Of a stretch of 64,000 nucleotides of DNA, positions 54,127 to 63,877 are shown piece by piece (the stretch's first letter is position 1; every line of letters starts with the position of its first letter). Both the position numbers and the translations under genes were made by a program. This DNA is from an uncultured Eubacterium sp. (GTDB lineage Bacteria > Bacillota > Clostridia > Lachnospirales > Lachnospiraceae): NCBI GenBank assembly GCA_945939115.1, contig CAMEVC010000004.1:1-64000 (forward strand). Reading direction: 5' to 3'. Under the pieces are notes generated by a model, which did no database searches, had not been told where the DNA came from, and worked only from the letters and a program-made list of their open reading frames with translations.

Positions 54127-56215
54127 AATTTCATTAAAAAATATCAGGAAAAGTTTTAAGGATTATACTGTTTATTTCTTTACTCTTATTCTTGGTGTTG
54201 CGGTATTCTATGTGTTTAATGCTATTGGAAGTCAGACCGTAATGCTGAATATAACAAACTCTATGTATGACATTATAAAGCTGATGACTAATATATTATC
54301 AGGAGTCAGTGTTTTCGTATCGTTTATTTTGGGATTTCTTATTATATATGCAAGCCGTTTTCTTATCAGAAGAAGAAATCAGGAATTTGGAATATATATG
54401 ACTCTGGGGATGAGTAAGAGAAAAATATCAATAATACTGTTCTTCGAAACAATGCTTATCGGTATTATTTCATTGGTATTCGGACTGATTCTTGGAACTG
54501 TACTCTCGCAGTTTATGAGTGTAATAGTTGCCAATATGTTTGATGCGGACATGACTAAGTTTAGTTTTGTCTTTTCATCTAAAGCATGTATTAAAACCCT
54601 CATTTACTTTGCAATAATGTATCTGCTGGTAATGATTTTTAATACATTCAATATAAGCAGATGCAGGCTGATAGATTTGTTAAATGCTGGTAAGAAAACT
54701 GAGAAGGTAACCATGAAAAATCCAATTCTGTGTTCATGTGTATTCATGGCAGGAGTGAGTATATTATCATATGCTTACTGGATGGTTACAAAAGGGCTTT
54801 TTAAGATGAATACTATGGATAAGATAGGTATTCCGATAGCTCTTGGATGTCTGGCTACATTTCTGATATTCTGGTCTCTTTCAGGCCTTCTGATAAGGAT
54901 ATTCACAAGTCTTAGGAGTGTATATTACAGAGGTGTGAACAGTTTTGTATTAAGACAGTTCTGCAGCAAAATTAATACTACAGTTTTTTCTATAACTGTA
55001 ATATGTATTATGCTTTTTATAACAATAAGTGTATTGTCCGGAGCTCTTTCAATGAAGGATTCACTCCAGGCAGGATTAGATGAGTGTGCCCCTGTTGATG
55101 TCCAGCTTAGCAAATGGGATTATAATTATCTTAAGGAGTCATATGGAGAGACTGATGGGGATTTATCTGATGTTGATCCGGATGATGTGGAAAGGGTAAG
55201 GGCAATACTTGAGGATTCTAAATGTAATATACGAACTACGCTTGAAAACAACGGCTTTGATGTCGACAAGTACCTTAAAGATATAGTCGAATACAATATA
55301 TACAGTGCAGGTATTTCTTCGGAGGACTCGCTGGGCAAGAGTGCGGAACAGGTAAAAGAAATGTATCCAACTATGATACTGTCAGGCGATGAAAGTATTA
55401 TGAAGATAAGCGATTATAATAAGATTGCAAAGCTGTACGGAAATGAAACTTTCAGTCTTAATGAGGATGAGTACATGATAATTGCTGATTATAAGACGAT
55501 GGCAGATATAAGAAATATGGCGCTTAAAGCGGGTCAGACCATTGATATTAACGGCAGTACATACAAGCCTAAGTATATTGAGTGCAAGGAGGGATTTGTC
55601 GGAATTGCTGCCCAGCATGTGAATGATGGCATAATTGTTGTGCCGGATAAAGCAGTTAATGAGGAGCAGCTTTACAGCGTGGGAATGAGCGCTGATTATA
55701 AAGCAATGGATAAAAAAGAAAGATATGATATTGAGAATAAACTGAATGAAGCCTTGAAAGGTGTGTATAACAACACCAGTTTTCTTGTTGCTAATACAAG
55801 AATCGATATTGCACAGAGCAGCGTGGGGCTTGGGGCTTTAGTGACATTTATTGCTCTGTATCTTGGAATAATATTTTTTATAAGCAGCGCGGCAATACTT
55901 GCATTAAAGGAACTTTCAGACAGTGCGGACAACAAGGTAAGATATGAGATGTTAAGAAGGATTGGTGTTGATGAGAGGATGATTGACATGGCTCTGTTTA
56001 AGCAGATTGGTATTTTCTTTGCATTTCCTCTGATACTTGCACTCGTTCATGCAATATTCGGATTGAAGTTTATCAATATACTGTTAAACACCATGGGAAT
56101 GAGTTCAATGATGGCATCTGTATGGACGACAGCAGTATTTCTTATTGTAATATATGGCGGATATTTTCTTATAACATATCTGTGCAGCAAGAATATTATC
56201 AGACCTCAGAGATAA
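54116..56215 (+). CDS. bceB: BceB-type FtsX-family permease
   Basis: About 699 residues from the ATG at 54116 (GGAGG in front). Ten membrane segments with FtsX domains at both ends and a large extracellular domain of about 220 residues (roughly 315-535, after segment 6) that recognises the peptide. EFGIYMTLGMSKRKISIILF and the C-terminal RYEMLRRIGVDERMID are FtsX coupling motifs. Overlaps bceA by 11 bases. Confidence 0.92.
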   Translation: MLFKISLKNIRKSFKDYTVYFFTLILGVAVFYVFNAIGSQTVMLNITNSMYDIIKLMTNILSGVSVFVSFILGFLIIYASRFLIRRRNQEFGIYMTLGMSKRKISIILFFETMLIGIISLVFGLILGTVLSQFMSVIVANMFDADMTKFSFVFSSKACIKTLIYFAIMYLLVMIFNTFNISRCRLIDLLNAGKKTEKVTMKNPILCSCVFMAGVSILSYAYWMVTKGLFKMNTMDKIGIPIALGCLATFLIFWSLSGLLIRIFTSLRSVYYRGVNSFVLRQFCSKINTTVFSITVICIMLFITISVLSGALSMKDSLQAGLDECAPVDVQLSKWDYNYLKESYGETDGDLSDVDPDDVERVRAILEDSKCNIRTTLENNGFDVDKYLKDIVEYNIYSAGISSEDSLGKSAEQVKEMYPTMILSGDESIMKISDYNKIAKLYGNETFSLNEDEYMIIADYKTMADIRNMALKAGQTIDINGSTYKPKYIECKEGFVGIAAQHVNDGIIVVPDKAVNEEQLYSVGMSADYKAMDKKERYDIENKLNEALKGVYNNTSFLVANTRIDIAQSSVGLGALVTFIALYLGIIFFISSAAILALKELSDSADNKVRYEMLRRIGVDERMIDMALFKQIGIFFAFPLILALVHAIFGLKFINILLNTMGMSSMMASVWTTAVFLIVIYGGYFLITYLCSKNIIRPQR

Positions 56216-56279
56216 ACATTTTGACAATAAAGCTGACAGAAGGTAGAATGAATACAATAAGGCTAAAAGGAGTGATTGG

Positions 56280-57857
56280 TTGAAGGCTGGATTAATTAGA
56301 AAACAACTTAGCTATCAGAATACAATCATAAGAGAAAAGATGAAAGAGAAGACAAAGGAGTCTGTCAGTGCGGTTATACCTATCATGCTTATTGTTTTAC
56401 TTCTTGGGTTTACAGTGGCGCCTCTTTCTTCGGATATACTTGTTGAATTCATTATAGGAGCCGTGCTGGTTATTATAGGCATGGTGTTTTTTTCTTTAGG
56501 GGCGGAGCTGTCTATGACACCAATGGGCGAGCGCGTTGGTGGAAGTATGCTCCGCACCAGGAAATTATGGGCTATTGTGGCAATTGGATTCGTTCTGGGC
56601 GTAATAATAACCGTCTCAGAACCGGACCTTCAGGTGCTTGCCGGTCAGGTGGCAGCGGTTCCTAATATGGTTCTTATTATGTCAGTTGCATTGGGCGTGG
56701 GCGCGTTTCTTGTGATTGCTTTATTAAGAATTTTGTTTGGAATTCCTCTTGCACCACTGCTTTTTGTTTTTTATGCAGCTGTCTTTGTTCTTGCTATGTT
56801 TGTACCAAAGGGATTTCTTGCAGTTGCATTTGACTCAGGGGGAGTAACGACAGGGCCAATGACGGTTCCATTTATTATGGCACTGGGAGTTGGTATCAGT
56901 TCTATCCGTAACGATAAGCATGCCGGAAACGATAGCTTTGGACTTGTCTCCCTGTGTTCTATCGGGCCGATAATTGCCGTTCTTATATTGGGAATGGTGT
57001 ATAATACAGAGGGGAGTTACAGTGAGACATCTGTCACTCAGGTAAGTAACTCCGTAGAACTTGGCAGACTCTTTTTATATGAGATTCCGTCATACCTGAA
57101 GGAGATTGCAGTTTCGCTTCTGCCAATAGTTTTATTCTTTGCGGTATTTCAGATTGTTTCACCGAAGCTTAACAGGAAGACACTTATTAAAATATGTGTG
57201 GGACTTGTGTATACATATATCGGACTTGTGCTTTTTCTGACAGGAGCAAATGTAGGATTTATTCCTGCAGGTAATTATCTTGGAAATGTTCTTGCGTCAC
57301 TTCCTTATAAGTGGATAATTGTACCTATTGGCATGGTGATAGGCTACTTTATTGTAAAGGCAGAGCCTGCTGTATATGTGCTTATGCATCAGGTGGAGGA
57401 GCTTACATCGGGAAGTATTTCGGGTAAAGCTATGCAGATAAGCCTTTCTCTGGGTGTGGCAGTCTCAGTGGGCTTATCTATGATAAGAGTTCTTACGGGA
57501 GTTTCTATACTGTACTTCCTTGTACCGGGATATGGAATTGCTCTGTTACTTACAATATTTGTGCCTAAGATATTTACAGCAATCGCATTTGACTCCGGAG
57601 GAGTTGCATCAGGACCGATGACAGCTACATTTTTACTGCCGCTGGCACAGGGAGCGTGTCTTGCTGTGGGTGGAAATATTGTGACGGATGCTTTCGGAGT
57701 TGTTGCCATGGTTGCAATGACACCTCTTATAACATTGCAGATACTGGGACTTGTATACAGAGTCAGGAATGGTAAGACAGTTGCATCTGAAAAGCCTGCA
57801 ACTGCTGTTGCGGATATGTATGCCGAACTTTCTGATGACGCTATCATAGAGATGTGA
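56280..57857 (+). CDS. DUF1538 membrane protein, putative PII-controlled transporter
   Basis: 525 residues (TTG start) with about twelve membrane segments in two homologous halves. Each half carries the same motif: VAFDSGGVTTGPMTVPFIMA near residue 182 and IAFDSGGVASGPMTATFLLP near residue 439. This is the DUF1538 family, thought to be transporters of unknown substrate. It is followed 13 bases later by a PII-like protein, which implies nucleotide- or metabolite-dependent control. Confidence 0.85.
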   Translation: MKAGLIRKQLSYQNTIIREKMKEKTKESVSAVIPIMLIVLLLGFTVAPLSSDILVEFIIGAVLVIIGMVFFSLGAELSMTPMGERVGGSMLRTRKLWAIVAIGFVLGVIITVSEPDLQVLAGQVAAVPNMVLIMSVALGVGAFLVIALLRILFGIPLAPLLFVFYAAVFVLAMFVPKGFLAVAFDSGGVTTGPMTVPFIMALGVGISSIRNDKHAGNDSFGLVSLCSIGPIIAVLILGMVYNTEGSYSETSVTQVSNSVELGRLFLYEIPSYLKEIAVSLLPIVLFFAVFQIVSPKLNRKTLIKICVGLVYTYIGLVLFLTGANVGFIPAGNYLGNVLASLPYKWIIVPIGMVIGYFIVKAEPAVYVLMHQVEELTSGSISGKAMQISLSLGVAVSVGLSMIRVLTGVSILYFLVPGYGIALLLTIFVPKIFTAIAFDSGGVASGPMTATFLLPLAQGACLAVGGNIVTDAFGVVAMVAMTPLITLQILGLVYRVRNGKTVASEKPATAVADMYAELSDDAIIEM

Positions 57858-57870
57858 GAGGTATGAGGGT

Positions 57871-58584
57871 ATGAGTGATTTATATATGATGGTGACAATA
57901 TGCAATAGAAAAAATATGTCACGGTTTGTTAATTTTTACAAAGAGAATAATATAGAAACCGGAAACATATCTCTTGGAATGGGAACAGCGGCGAGTGATG
58001 TTCTTGATTATTTCGGACTTGAGGATGATGAGAAGGGAATACATTGCTGTCTGGTAACGGGTGATACATGGAGCAAGGTTAAGCGGGGGCTTCAGAATCA
58101 GTTGAGAATTGATGTTCCGGGTACGGGAATTGCATTTATCATTCCTATTGCAAGTATAGGCGGAAAGAGGGAACTTGGATTTCTTATTGATGGACAGGAG
58201 TTTGAGAGAGGAGATGAGAGCACATTGAAGGACACAAAGCATGAGCTTATTGTTGCAATAGCAAACTATGGTTATAATACACAGGTGATGAGAGCTGCAG
58301 AGGAAGGTGGCGCCACTGGAGGAACCGTATTTCATGGCAAAGGTGTAGGAATGAAGAGGGCAGAGCAGTTTTTTGGGGTCTCTCTGGTGTCAGAAAAGGA
58401 AATCATTCTTATTGTTGCCAAGTCATCGCAGAAAAATGCAATAATGCGTGCTATAATGGATAAGGCCGGTGTGGACAGTAAGGCAGGAACAATTGTGTTC
58501 TCGCTTCCGGTCACAAGTACAGCTGGACTGCGGATTCTTGAGGATACGCAGGATAATGAGGTTAGTGATGAAGACAATAATTGA
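57871..58584 (+). CDS. Tandem PII-like regulatory protein
   Basis: 237 residues that appear to be two PII-like ferredoxin-fold domains in a row (about 1-105 and 110-225). The second half has IVAIANYGYNTQVMRAAEEG, GATGGTVFHGKGVGMKRAEQ, the PII-like pattern; the C-terminal tail is acidic. The gene lies right after the DUF1538 gene and probably gates it. Its last 17 bases overlap the rhodanese-TtcA gene. Confidence 0.8.
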   Translation: MSDLYMMVTICNRKNMSRFVNFYKENNIETGNISLGMGTAASDVLDYFGLEDDEKGIHCCLVTGDTWSKVKRGLQNQLRIDVPGTGIAFIIPIASIGGKRELGFLIDGQEFERGDESTLKDTKHELIVAIANYGYNTQVMRAAEEGGATGGTVFHGKGVGMKRAEQFFGVSLVSEKEIILIVAKSSQKNAIMRAIMDKAGVDSKAGTIVFSLPVTSTAGLRILEDTQDNEVSDEDNN

Positions 58585-59767
58585 TTACGAGAAGGATGAC
58601 AGGAAAAAGGTTCTTCTTGATGTTAGAGATGAGCAGGAGTATGAGAAGGAGACTTATCCGGGGGCTTTAAACTGGTATTGGGAAGAACTCTCAGATACTC
58701 TTAAGAATAATCCGGATCAGTTTACACTAAGGTTTTCTAAGGATATACCGGTGTATCTGTTGTGTTATACGGGACTTCACAGTGATGATATTGCAGATGT
58801 TCTTGAAGATATGGGATATGAGGTATACAGCCTATATGGTGGCTGGGGCGCCTATATGAAGTGGAAGTTCGAGAATTATGTGAAAGATACAGAGGACGAA
58901 AGTGAAATTACAGCTAAAGAGCGCGTGGGAGAGATTGAACGAAGCATTGTAAAAAAGTTCAGAAAGCCTATATGGAGAAAATTCACACAGGCACTTAATG
59001 AGTATGAACTTATACAGGATGGCGATAAGATTGCAGTCTGTATATCAGGCGGTAAGGATTCAATGCTTATGGCTAAGCTTTTTCAGGAGCTTAAACGCCA
59101 TGGAAGGAATAATTTTGAACTTGTATTTCTTGTGATGAATCCGGGATACAATGACATTAATTATCAGGTTATTCTTAACAATGCGAAGATTCTGGATATA
59201 CCGATTACTGTTTTCAAGTCAGAGATATTTGATACTGTGGCAGATATAGAGGAATCACCATGTTATCTGTGTGCCCGTATGAGAAGGGGATATCTGTACA
59301 GCAAGGCGAAGGAGCTTGGATGTAATAAGATTGCATTGGGACATCATTATGATGATGTAATAGAAACGATTCTTATGGGAATGTTGTATGGAGCCCAGAT
59401 TCAGACTATGATGCCTAAGCTGCACAGCACGAATTTTGAGGGAATGGAACTTATCAGACCTCTGTATCTTATAAGAGAGGCTGACATTATACACTGGAGG
59501 GATTATAATAATCTTGCATTTATCCAGTGCGCATGCAGACTTACGGAGAGCTGTGCGTCCTGCGGCGGAACGGAGAAGGGTTCTAAGAGAGGCGAGATTA
59601 AGCAGCTTATAAAGGAGCTGACGAAGGTCAGCCCGTATATAGAGAAAAACATTTTCAGAAGTGTTGAAAATGTAAATCTTGATACAGTCATTGCTTATAA
59701 ACAGCACGGTGTTAAGCATAATTTTCTGGATAGCTACAATGATAAACAGACTAAGGAGATGGAATAG
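58568..59767 (+). CDS. Rhodanese-TtcA fusion, tRNA thiolation enzyme
   Basis: 399 residues from the ATG at 58568. The N-terminal rhodanese domain (LLDVRDEQEYEKETYPGAL) has the active-site loop CYTGLHS with its Cys. The C-terminal part is a TtcA/TtuA-like PP-loop enzyme (CISGGKDSMLM, CYLCARMRRGYLYSKAKELG, ALGHHYDDVIETILMGMLYG, CACRLTESCASCGG). TtcA makes 2-thiocytidine in tRNA; here the sulfur carrier may be fused to it. No membrane segment. Confidence 0.85.
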   Translation: MKTIIDYEKDDRKKVLLDVRDEQEYEKETYPGALNWYWEELSDTLKNNPDQFTLRFSKDIPVYLLCYTGLHSDDIADVLEDMGYEVYSLYGGWGAYMKWKFENYVKDTEDESEITAKERVGEIERSIVKKFRKPIWRKFTQALNEYELIQDGDKIAVCISGGKDSMLMAKLFQELKRHGRNNFELVFLVMNPGYNDINYQVILNNAKILDIPITVFKSEIFDTVADIEESPCYLCARMRRGYLYSKAKELGCNKIALGHHYDDVIETILMGMLYGAQIQTMMPKLHSTNFEGMELIRPLYLIREADIIHWRDYNNLAFIQCACRLTESCASCGGTEKGSKRGEIKQLIKELTKVSPYIEKNIFRSVENVNLDTVIAYKQHGVKHNFLDSYNDKQTKEME

Positions 59768-59769
59768 GA

Positions 59770-59952
59770 ATGTCATCACAATATAATTGCGATTATTGTA
59801 ACAATCTTGTATATGATGAAGAGATTGAGGGATATGTGTGTGATGTAGATATGGACGAGGATGACTATGCGAGATTATTGAGTTCATCCTACAAACAATG
59901 TCCATATTACCAAAGCAATGATGAATATAAGATAGTAAGGCACCAGATGTAA
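59770..59952 (+). CDS. Small cysteine protein (DUF6472-like)
   Basis: 60 residues: CDYCNNLVYDEEIEGYVCDV and YKQCPYYQS give four cysteines in a metal-binding arrangement, with an acidic middle. Two bases after the TtcA-like gene, start has a GGAATG neighbour. Such proteins are found in Lachnospiraceae; role unknown. Confidence 0.6.
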   Translation: MSSQYNCDYCNNLVYDEEIEGYVCDVDMDEDDYARLLSSSYKQCPYYQSNDEYKIVRHQM

Positions 59953-60001
59953 AGGCTGAAGATGCCGGTACATCTGTATGAGTATGAGAAGAGGAGAGGG
60001 T

Positions 60002-60952
60002 ATGGACGAGAAAAGATATGCTGTTTTGATTGATGCAGACAATATCTCATCAAAGTATATATCAAGTATTCTGGATGAGATGACTAAATACGGAGCAATA
60101 ACTTATAAGAGAATATACGGAGACTGGACAAGTCCTCAGGCTGGCAAGTGGAAGACAGAACTTATGGAGAATTCCATAACACCTATCCAGCAGTTTCGCA
60201 ATACAGTGGGGAAGAATGCCACGGATTCGACTCTTATCATTGATGCGATGGATATTCTTTATACCCACAGTGTTGATGGTTTCTGTATTGTGTCAAGTGA
60301 TGGAGATTTTACAAGGCTCGCGAGCCGTTTAAGGGAATCCGGTATGGATGTTATCGGAATGGGGGAGAATAAGACGCCGCGGTCATTCAGGGCAGCCTGT
60401 TCTGTATTTACTGATCTGGAGCTTCTTCTAGAACAGGAGGATGATTCTTCAGATATCATTGTTAAAGAGAAGCCGAAGAAAGCTCATAATATTATCAGGG
60501 TTTCTAAGATTGAGAATGCAATAATCGAGATTATCCAGGAGAATGATAATAAGGGCAAACAGACGGATTTGGGAGAAATAGGAAACAGACTTCAGAAGAA
60601 GTATTCAGATTTTGATGTGCGTAATTATGGTTACAGTTCGCTGTCTACATTTATCAATGAGATGGATGGATTTAAGACAAATAAGGTGAATGATACTGTT
60701 CTTGTAAGTCTTAAAGAAGATGATAATATTAAGGAACAGGTCGTAAGATATGCAGTAAACAGTGTTAAGAGCAGTGGCATTTCCGGAGTGGAGTTAGGAG
60801 CACTGGGACAGAGAATACACAGCGACTATCCTAAGTTCAAGGTAAAAGAGTATGGATATTCCACACTTACCAAGTTCATATCAGGAATTAAGGAGCTGCA
60901 CATTGAGACAAAGGATAACAGAAGAGTAGTAATGTTAAGAAAGAAGGATTAA
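60002..60952 (+). CDS. NYN-domain nuclease-like protein with two LOTUS domains
   Basis: 316 residues from the ATG at 60002 (GGAGAGGG upstream). N-terminal NYN/PIN-like domain (YAVLIDADNISSKYISSILD, KNATDSTLIIDAMDILYT, CIVSSDGDFTRLASRLRESG) with the acidic residues of the family, then two OST-HTH/LOTUS domains (about 165-240 and 245-316; SDFDVRNYGYSSLSTFINEM, and PKFKVKEYGYSTLTKFISGI). These domains bind RNA; the protein may be an RNA-processing nuclease. Confidence 0.85.
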   Translation: MDEKRYAVLIDADNISSKYISSILDEMTKYGAITYKRIYGDWTSPQAGKWKTELMENSITPIQQFRNTVGKNATDSTLIIDAMDILYTHSVDGFCIVSSDGDFTRLASRLRESGMDVIGMGENKTPRSFRAACSVFTDLELLLEQEDDSSDIIVKEKPKKAHNIIRVSKIENAIIEIIQENDNKGKQTDLGEIGNRLQKKYSDFDVRNYGYSSLSTFINEMDGFKTNKVNDTVLVSLKEDDNIKEQVVRYAVNSVKSSGISGVELGALGQRIHSDYPKFKVKEYGYSTLTKFISGIKELHIETKDNRRVVMLRKKD

Positions 60953-60954
60953 TA

Positions 60955-61440
60955 ATGGATAAGATAGCGAGTTTTACAGTTAATCATCTTGACCTTCTTA
61001 CCGGTGTGTATGTGTCAAGAAAAGATTATATTGGTGATGTATGTCTCACAACATTTGATTTGAGATTTACAAGACCGAATGAGGAACCTCCGATGGATAC
61101 ACCGGGAATCCATACAATAGAACATCTTGTGGCAACTTTTTTAAGAAATGACGCTGAGTGGGCAGAAAAGACAATATATTTCGGACCGATGGGCTGCAGA
61201 ACGGGGTTTTATGTGATATTTGCAGGAGACCTTGAATCATCTGATATTATAAATGTATTGAGAGAGGCTGCAGATTATGTGCTTGGCTACGATGATAACA
61301 CACCTATCCCGGGTTATTCGCCAAGAGACTGTGGGAATTATCTTGATAATAATCTCAAGCTTGCCAAGATATATATGCGTAAGTTCAAGGAGGAAGTTCT
61401 TGACAATCCTGTGCCGGAAAGACTTAATTATCCACAATAA
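60955..61440 (+). CDS. luxS: S-ribosylhomocysteine lyase LuxS
   Basis: 161 residues with zinc site HTIEHLVATFLRN (H-x-x-E-H) and the third ligand in GPMGCRTGFYV. LuxS splits S-ribosylhomocysteine into homocysteine and the AI-2 precursor. It directly follows the NYN-LOTUS gene and is followed by a strong terminator. Confidence 0.97.
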   Translation: MDKIASFTVNHLDLLTGVYVSRKDYIGDVCLTTFDLRFTRPNEEPPMDTPGIHTIEHLVATFLRNDAEWAEKTIYFGPMGCRTGFYVIFAGDLESSDIINVLREAADYVLGYDDNTPIPGYSPRDCGNYLDNNLKLAKIYMRKFKEEVLDNPVPERLNYPQ

Positions 61441-61456
61441 AGTTTGTGAGTTTTAA

Positions 61457-61496
61457 AATCCCTGGGATAATCCAATAACAGATTATCTCAGGGATT
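61457..61496. terminator. Bidirectional terminator between luxS and glnA-III
   Basis: AATCCCTGGGATAATC pairs with GATTATCTCAGGGATT, one mismatch, eight-base loop. A T-rich run flanks both sides, so it should end the two convergent transcripts. Confidence 0.85.
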
Positions 61497-61547
61497 CGTA
61501 TATTCATATTATGTAGATTAATTATTGCATTCTGAGAAAGAATTTAA

Positions 61548-63656
61548 TTAAACCTCGAATAACAATTCACTGTAGCTTGGGAATGGCCAGAATTCCTTAT
61601 CAACAATCATCTCAGCCTTATCAACCGGAGCTCTGAGTTCATCCATTGCAACCTTAACTACATCTCTGAAGTATTCGGCCTGAGCCTTTCCTTCCATAGT
61701 TGCAGCAGAAGCAACAACCTCGCTAAGCTTAGCAGAAGCAGCCTGAGCATCCTTTAAGTATCCTGTAACTTCAGCAAGAAGACCTGCCTGAACAGAAGTG
61801 TCTGCACCAGCCTCTTTAACAGCTACTACAGAATTAGCAAGCTCAGTTGAGTAAGCAATCATAGCAGGAATGATTTCCTTGCCAGCCATATCTATCATAG
61901 TCTTAGCCTCGATATTGATTGCCTTTGAGTAAGCCTCGTACTTAATCTCGGCTCTTGATTTTAATTCAGCCTCTGTAAATACTCCAAATTCTTCAAACAT
62001 CTTAACGCTCTCAGGCTTAACAAGTGAACCGACAGCCTCAACCATAGATTTGATATTTGGAAGACCTCTTCTCTCAGCCTCAGCAACCCACTCATCAGAG
62101 TATCCGTTTCCGTTAAATACAACTCTGTGATGTTCTGTGAAGAGCTTCTTAATCATATCATGGACAGCCATCTGCATATCCTCAGAGCCCTCTAATTCAT
62201 CAGCGATTTCCTTGAAGCTCTCAGCAACGATTGTGTTAAGAACAACATTGGCAGGAGCGATAGAATCTGAAGAACCAACCATACGGAACTCAAACTTGTT
62301 ACCTGTGAAGGCAAATGGAGATGTTCTGTTTCTGTCTGTAGCATCCTTGTTAAGGTCTGGAAGAGTAGAAGCACCTGTCTTTAATTTACCCTTCTGGATT
62401 GAGCTTGTAGCATCACCCTTATCAATAAGCTGCATAACAACATCTTCAAGCTGTTCACCGAGGAACATAGAGATAATTGCTGGAGGTGCCTCGTTAGCAC
62501 CAAGTCTGTGGTCGTTACCAACATCTGATGCAGCCTCACGGAGAAGGTCAGCATGTGTATCAACAGCCTTCATAACTGCTCCAAGTACAAGAAGGAACTG
62601 GAAGTTATCATGTGGAGTCTTGCCCGGATCAAGTAAGTTAATGCCATCATCTGTTGTGATAGACCAGTTGTTATGCTTACCGGAACCGTTAACACCTGCA
62701 AATGGCTTCTCATGGAGAAGGCATACAAGACCATGTCTGTAGGCAACCTTCTTCAAAACCTCCATCATAAGCTGGTTGTTATCTGTTGCAATATTGCACT
62801 GTGCATAGATAGGAGCTAACTCATGCTGTGCAGGAGCAACTTCATTATGTTGTGTCTTAGCTGTTACGCCGAGCTTCCATAATTCTTCATTGACATCCTT
62901 CATGAAAGCCGCAATTCTTTCTCTGATTGAACCAAAGTAGTGATCATCAAGCTCCTGACCCTTAGGAGGCATAGCTCCGAATAATGTACGGCCAGAGAAG
63001 ATAAGATCCTTTCTCTGTAAATATTTCTCTCTGTCTACAATAAAGTATTCCTGCTCAGCACCAACAGAAGGAGTAACCTTCTTTGATGTTGTGTTGCCCA
63101 TAAGTCTTAAAATACGAAGAGCCTGTGTGTTTATTGCATCCATTGAACGAAGAAGTGGTGTCTTCTGATCAAGAGCTTCGCCTGTATAAGAACAGAAAGC
63201 TGTTGGAATACAAAGAGTAGCACCCTGTGCACCCTCACGAACAAATGCAGGAGATGTACAATCCCATGCTGTATATCCTCTGGCCTCGAATGTTGCACGA
63301 AGACCGCCTGAAGGGAATGATGAAGCATCTGGCTCGCCCTTAATTAATTCCTTACCAGAGAACTCCATAAGAACCTTTCCGTTTTCTTTTGGTGCAGAAA
63401 TAAATGAATCATGCTTTTCTGCTGTTGTTCCTGTTAAAGGCTGGAACCAATGTGTGTAATGAGTAGCACCCTTTTCAATCGCCCAGTCTTTCATAGCATT
63501 AGCGATAACATCAGCATCTGCTAAAGATAACTCCTGAACACCTTCCATTGTTAATTTAAGGTTTTTGTAAACGTTCTTAGGTAAACGTTCTTTCATAACT
63601 GTGTCATTAAACACATTCTCGCCGAAGATGTCAGCTACATTGAATCTTTCACTCAT
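61548..63656 (-). CDS. glnN: Glutamine synthetase type III
   Basis: 702 residues, the length of GSIII. Signatures include LPSVG-like [10 protein letters not shown] (ligand region), [34 protein letters not shown] and [20 protein letters not shown]. It makes glutamine from glutamate and ammonium. Start ATG after AAGGAAGG. The leader has a possible attenuator (63700-63748), suggesting nitrogen control. Confidence 0.97.
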   Translation of the reverse strand: MSERFNVADIFGENVFNDTVMKERLPKNVYKNLKLTMEGVQELSLADADVIANAMKDWAIEKGATHYTHWFQPLTGTTAEKHDSFISAPKENGKVLMEFSGKELIKGEPDASSFPSGGLRATFEARGYTAWDCTSPAFVREGAQGATLCIPTAFCSYTGEALDQKTPLLRSMDAINTQALRILRLMGNTTSKKVTPSVGAEQEYFIVDREKYLQRKDLIFSGRTLFGAMPPKGQELDDHYFGSIRERIAAFMKDVNEELWKLGVTAKTQHNEVAPAQHELAPIYAQCNIATDNNQLMMEVLKKVAYRHGLVCLLHEKPFAGVNGSGKHNNWSITTDDGINLLDPGKTPHDNFQFLLVLGAVMKAVDTHADLLREAASDVGNDHRLGANEAPPAIISMFLGEQLEDVVMQLIDKGDATSSIQKGKLKTGASTLPDLNKDATDRNRTSPFAFTGNKFEFRMVGSSDSIAPANVVLNTIVAESFKEIADELEGSEDMQMAVHDMIKKLFTEHHRVVFNGNGYSDEWVAEAERRGLPNIKSMVEAVGSLVKPESVKMFEEFGVFTEAELKSRAEIKYEAYSKAINIEAKTMIDMAGKEIIPAMIAYSTELANSVVAVKEAGADTSVQAGLLAEVTGYLKDAQAASAKLSEVVASAATMEGKAQAEYFRDVVKVAMDELRAPVDKAEMIVDKEFWPFPSYSELLFEV

Positions 63657-63699
63657 AACTTTCTCATCCTTCCTTTTCTTATCTTATATTAGTAAAACT

Positions 63700-63809
63700 A
63701 AAAAAAGCGCCCACGTATATACTGAAAAATATATAAATGGAACGCCTTTGTTCTACCTTATTTAATTAGTGACAGCAAACTGTCTTTAAATAAAATAACT
63801 CAAATTATA
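63700..63809 (-). promoter_or_regulatory. Promoter and possible attenuator in the glutamine synthetase leader
   Basis: On the minus strand, TATAAT at 63809..63804 is followed by a small GACAG/CTGTC hairpin (63771-63784) and then by an imperfect hairpin (AAAGGCG...CGCTTT, with TATAT/ATATA inside) ending in seven T at 63707..63701. The T run lies about 45 bases ahead of the ATG, so early termination inside the leader is possible. It is not a recognisable glnA RNA motif. Confidence 0.5.
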
Positions 63810-63877
63810 TAATAATGCAAGTACTTTTTGAAAAAATTTTAAAAAATTAAGTGCACCTGAATAATATGAGCTGTGTG

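Noticed and set aside
62137-62742. 201-codon plus-strand frame within glutamine synthetase
   Set aside because: Antisense shadow of glnN, without start signal or family pattern.
63771-63784. ANTAR-type hexaloop hairpin in the glnN leader
   Set aside because: The loop lacks the A at position 1 and G at position 4 expected for ANTAR target stems, and a matching second hairpin is not clear.
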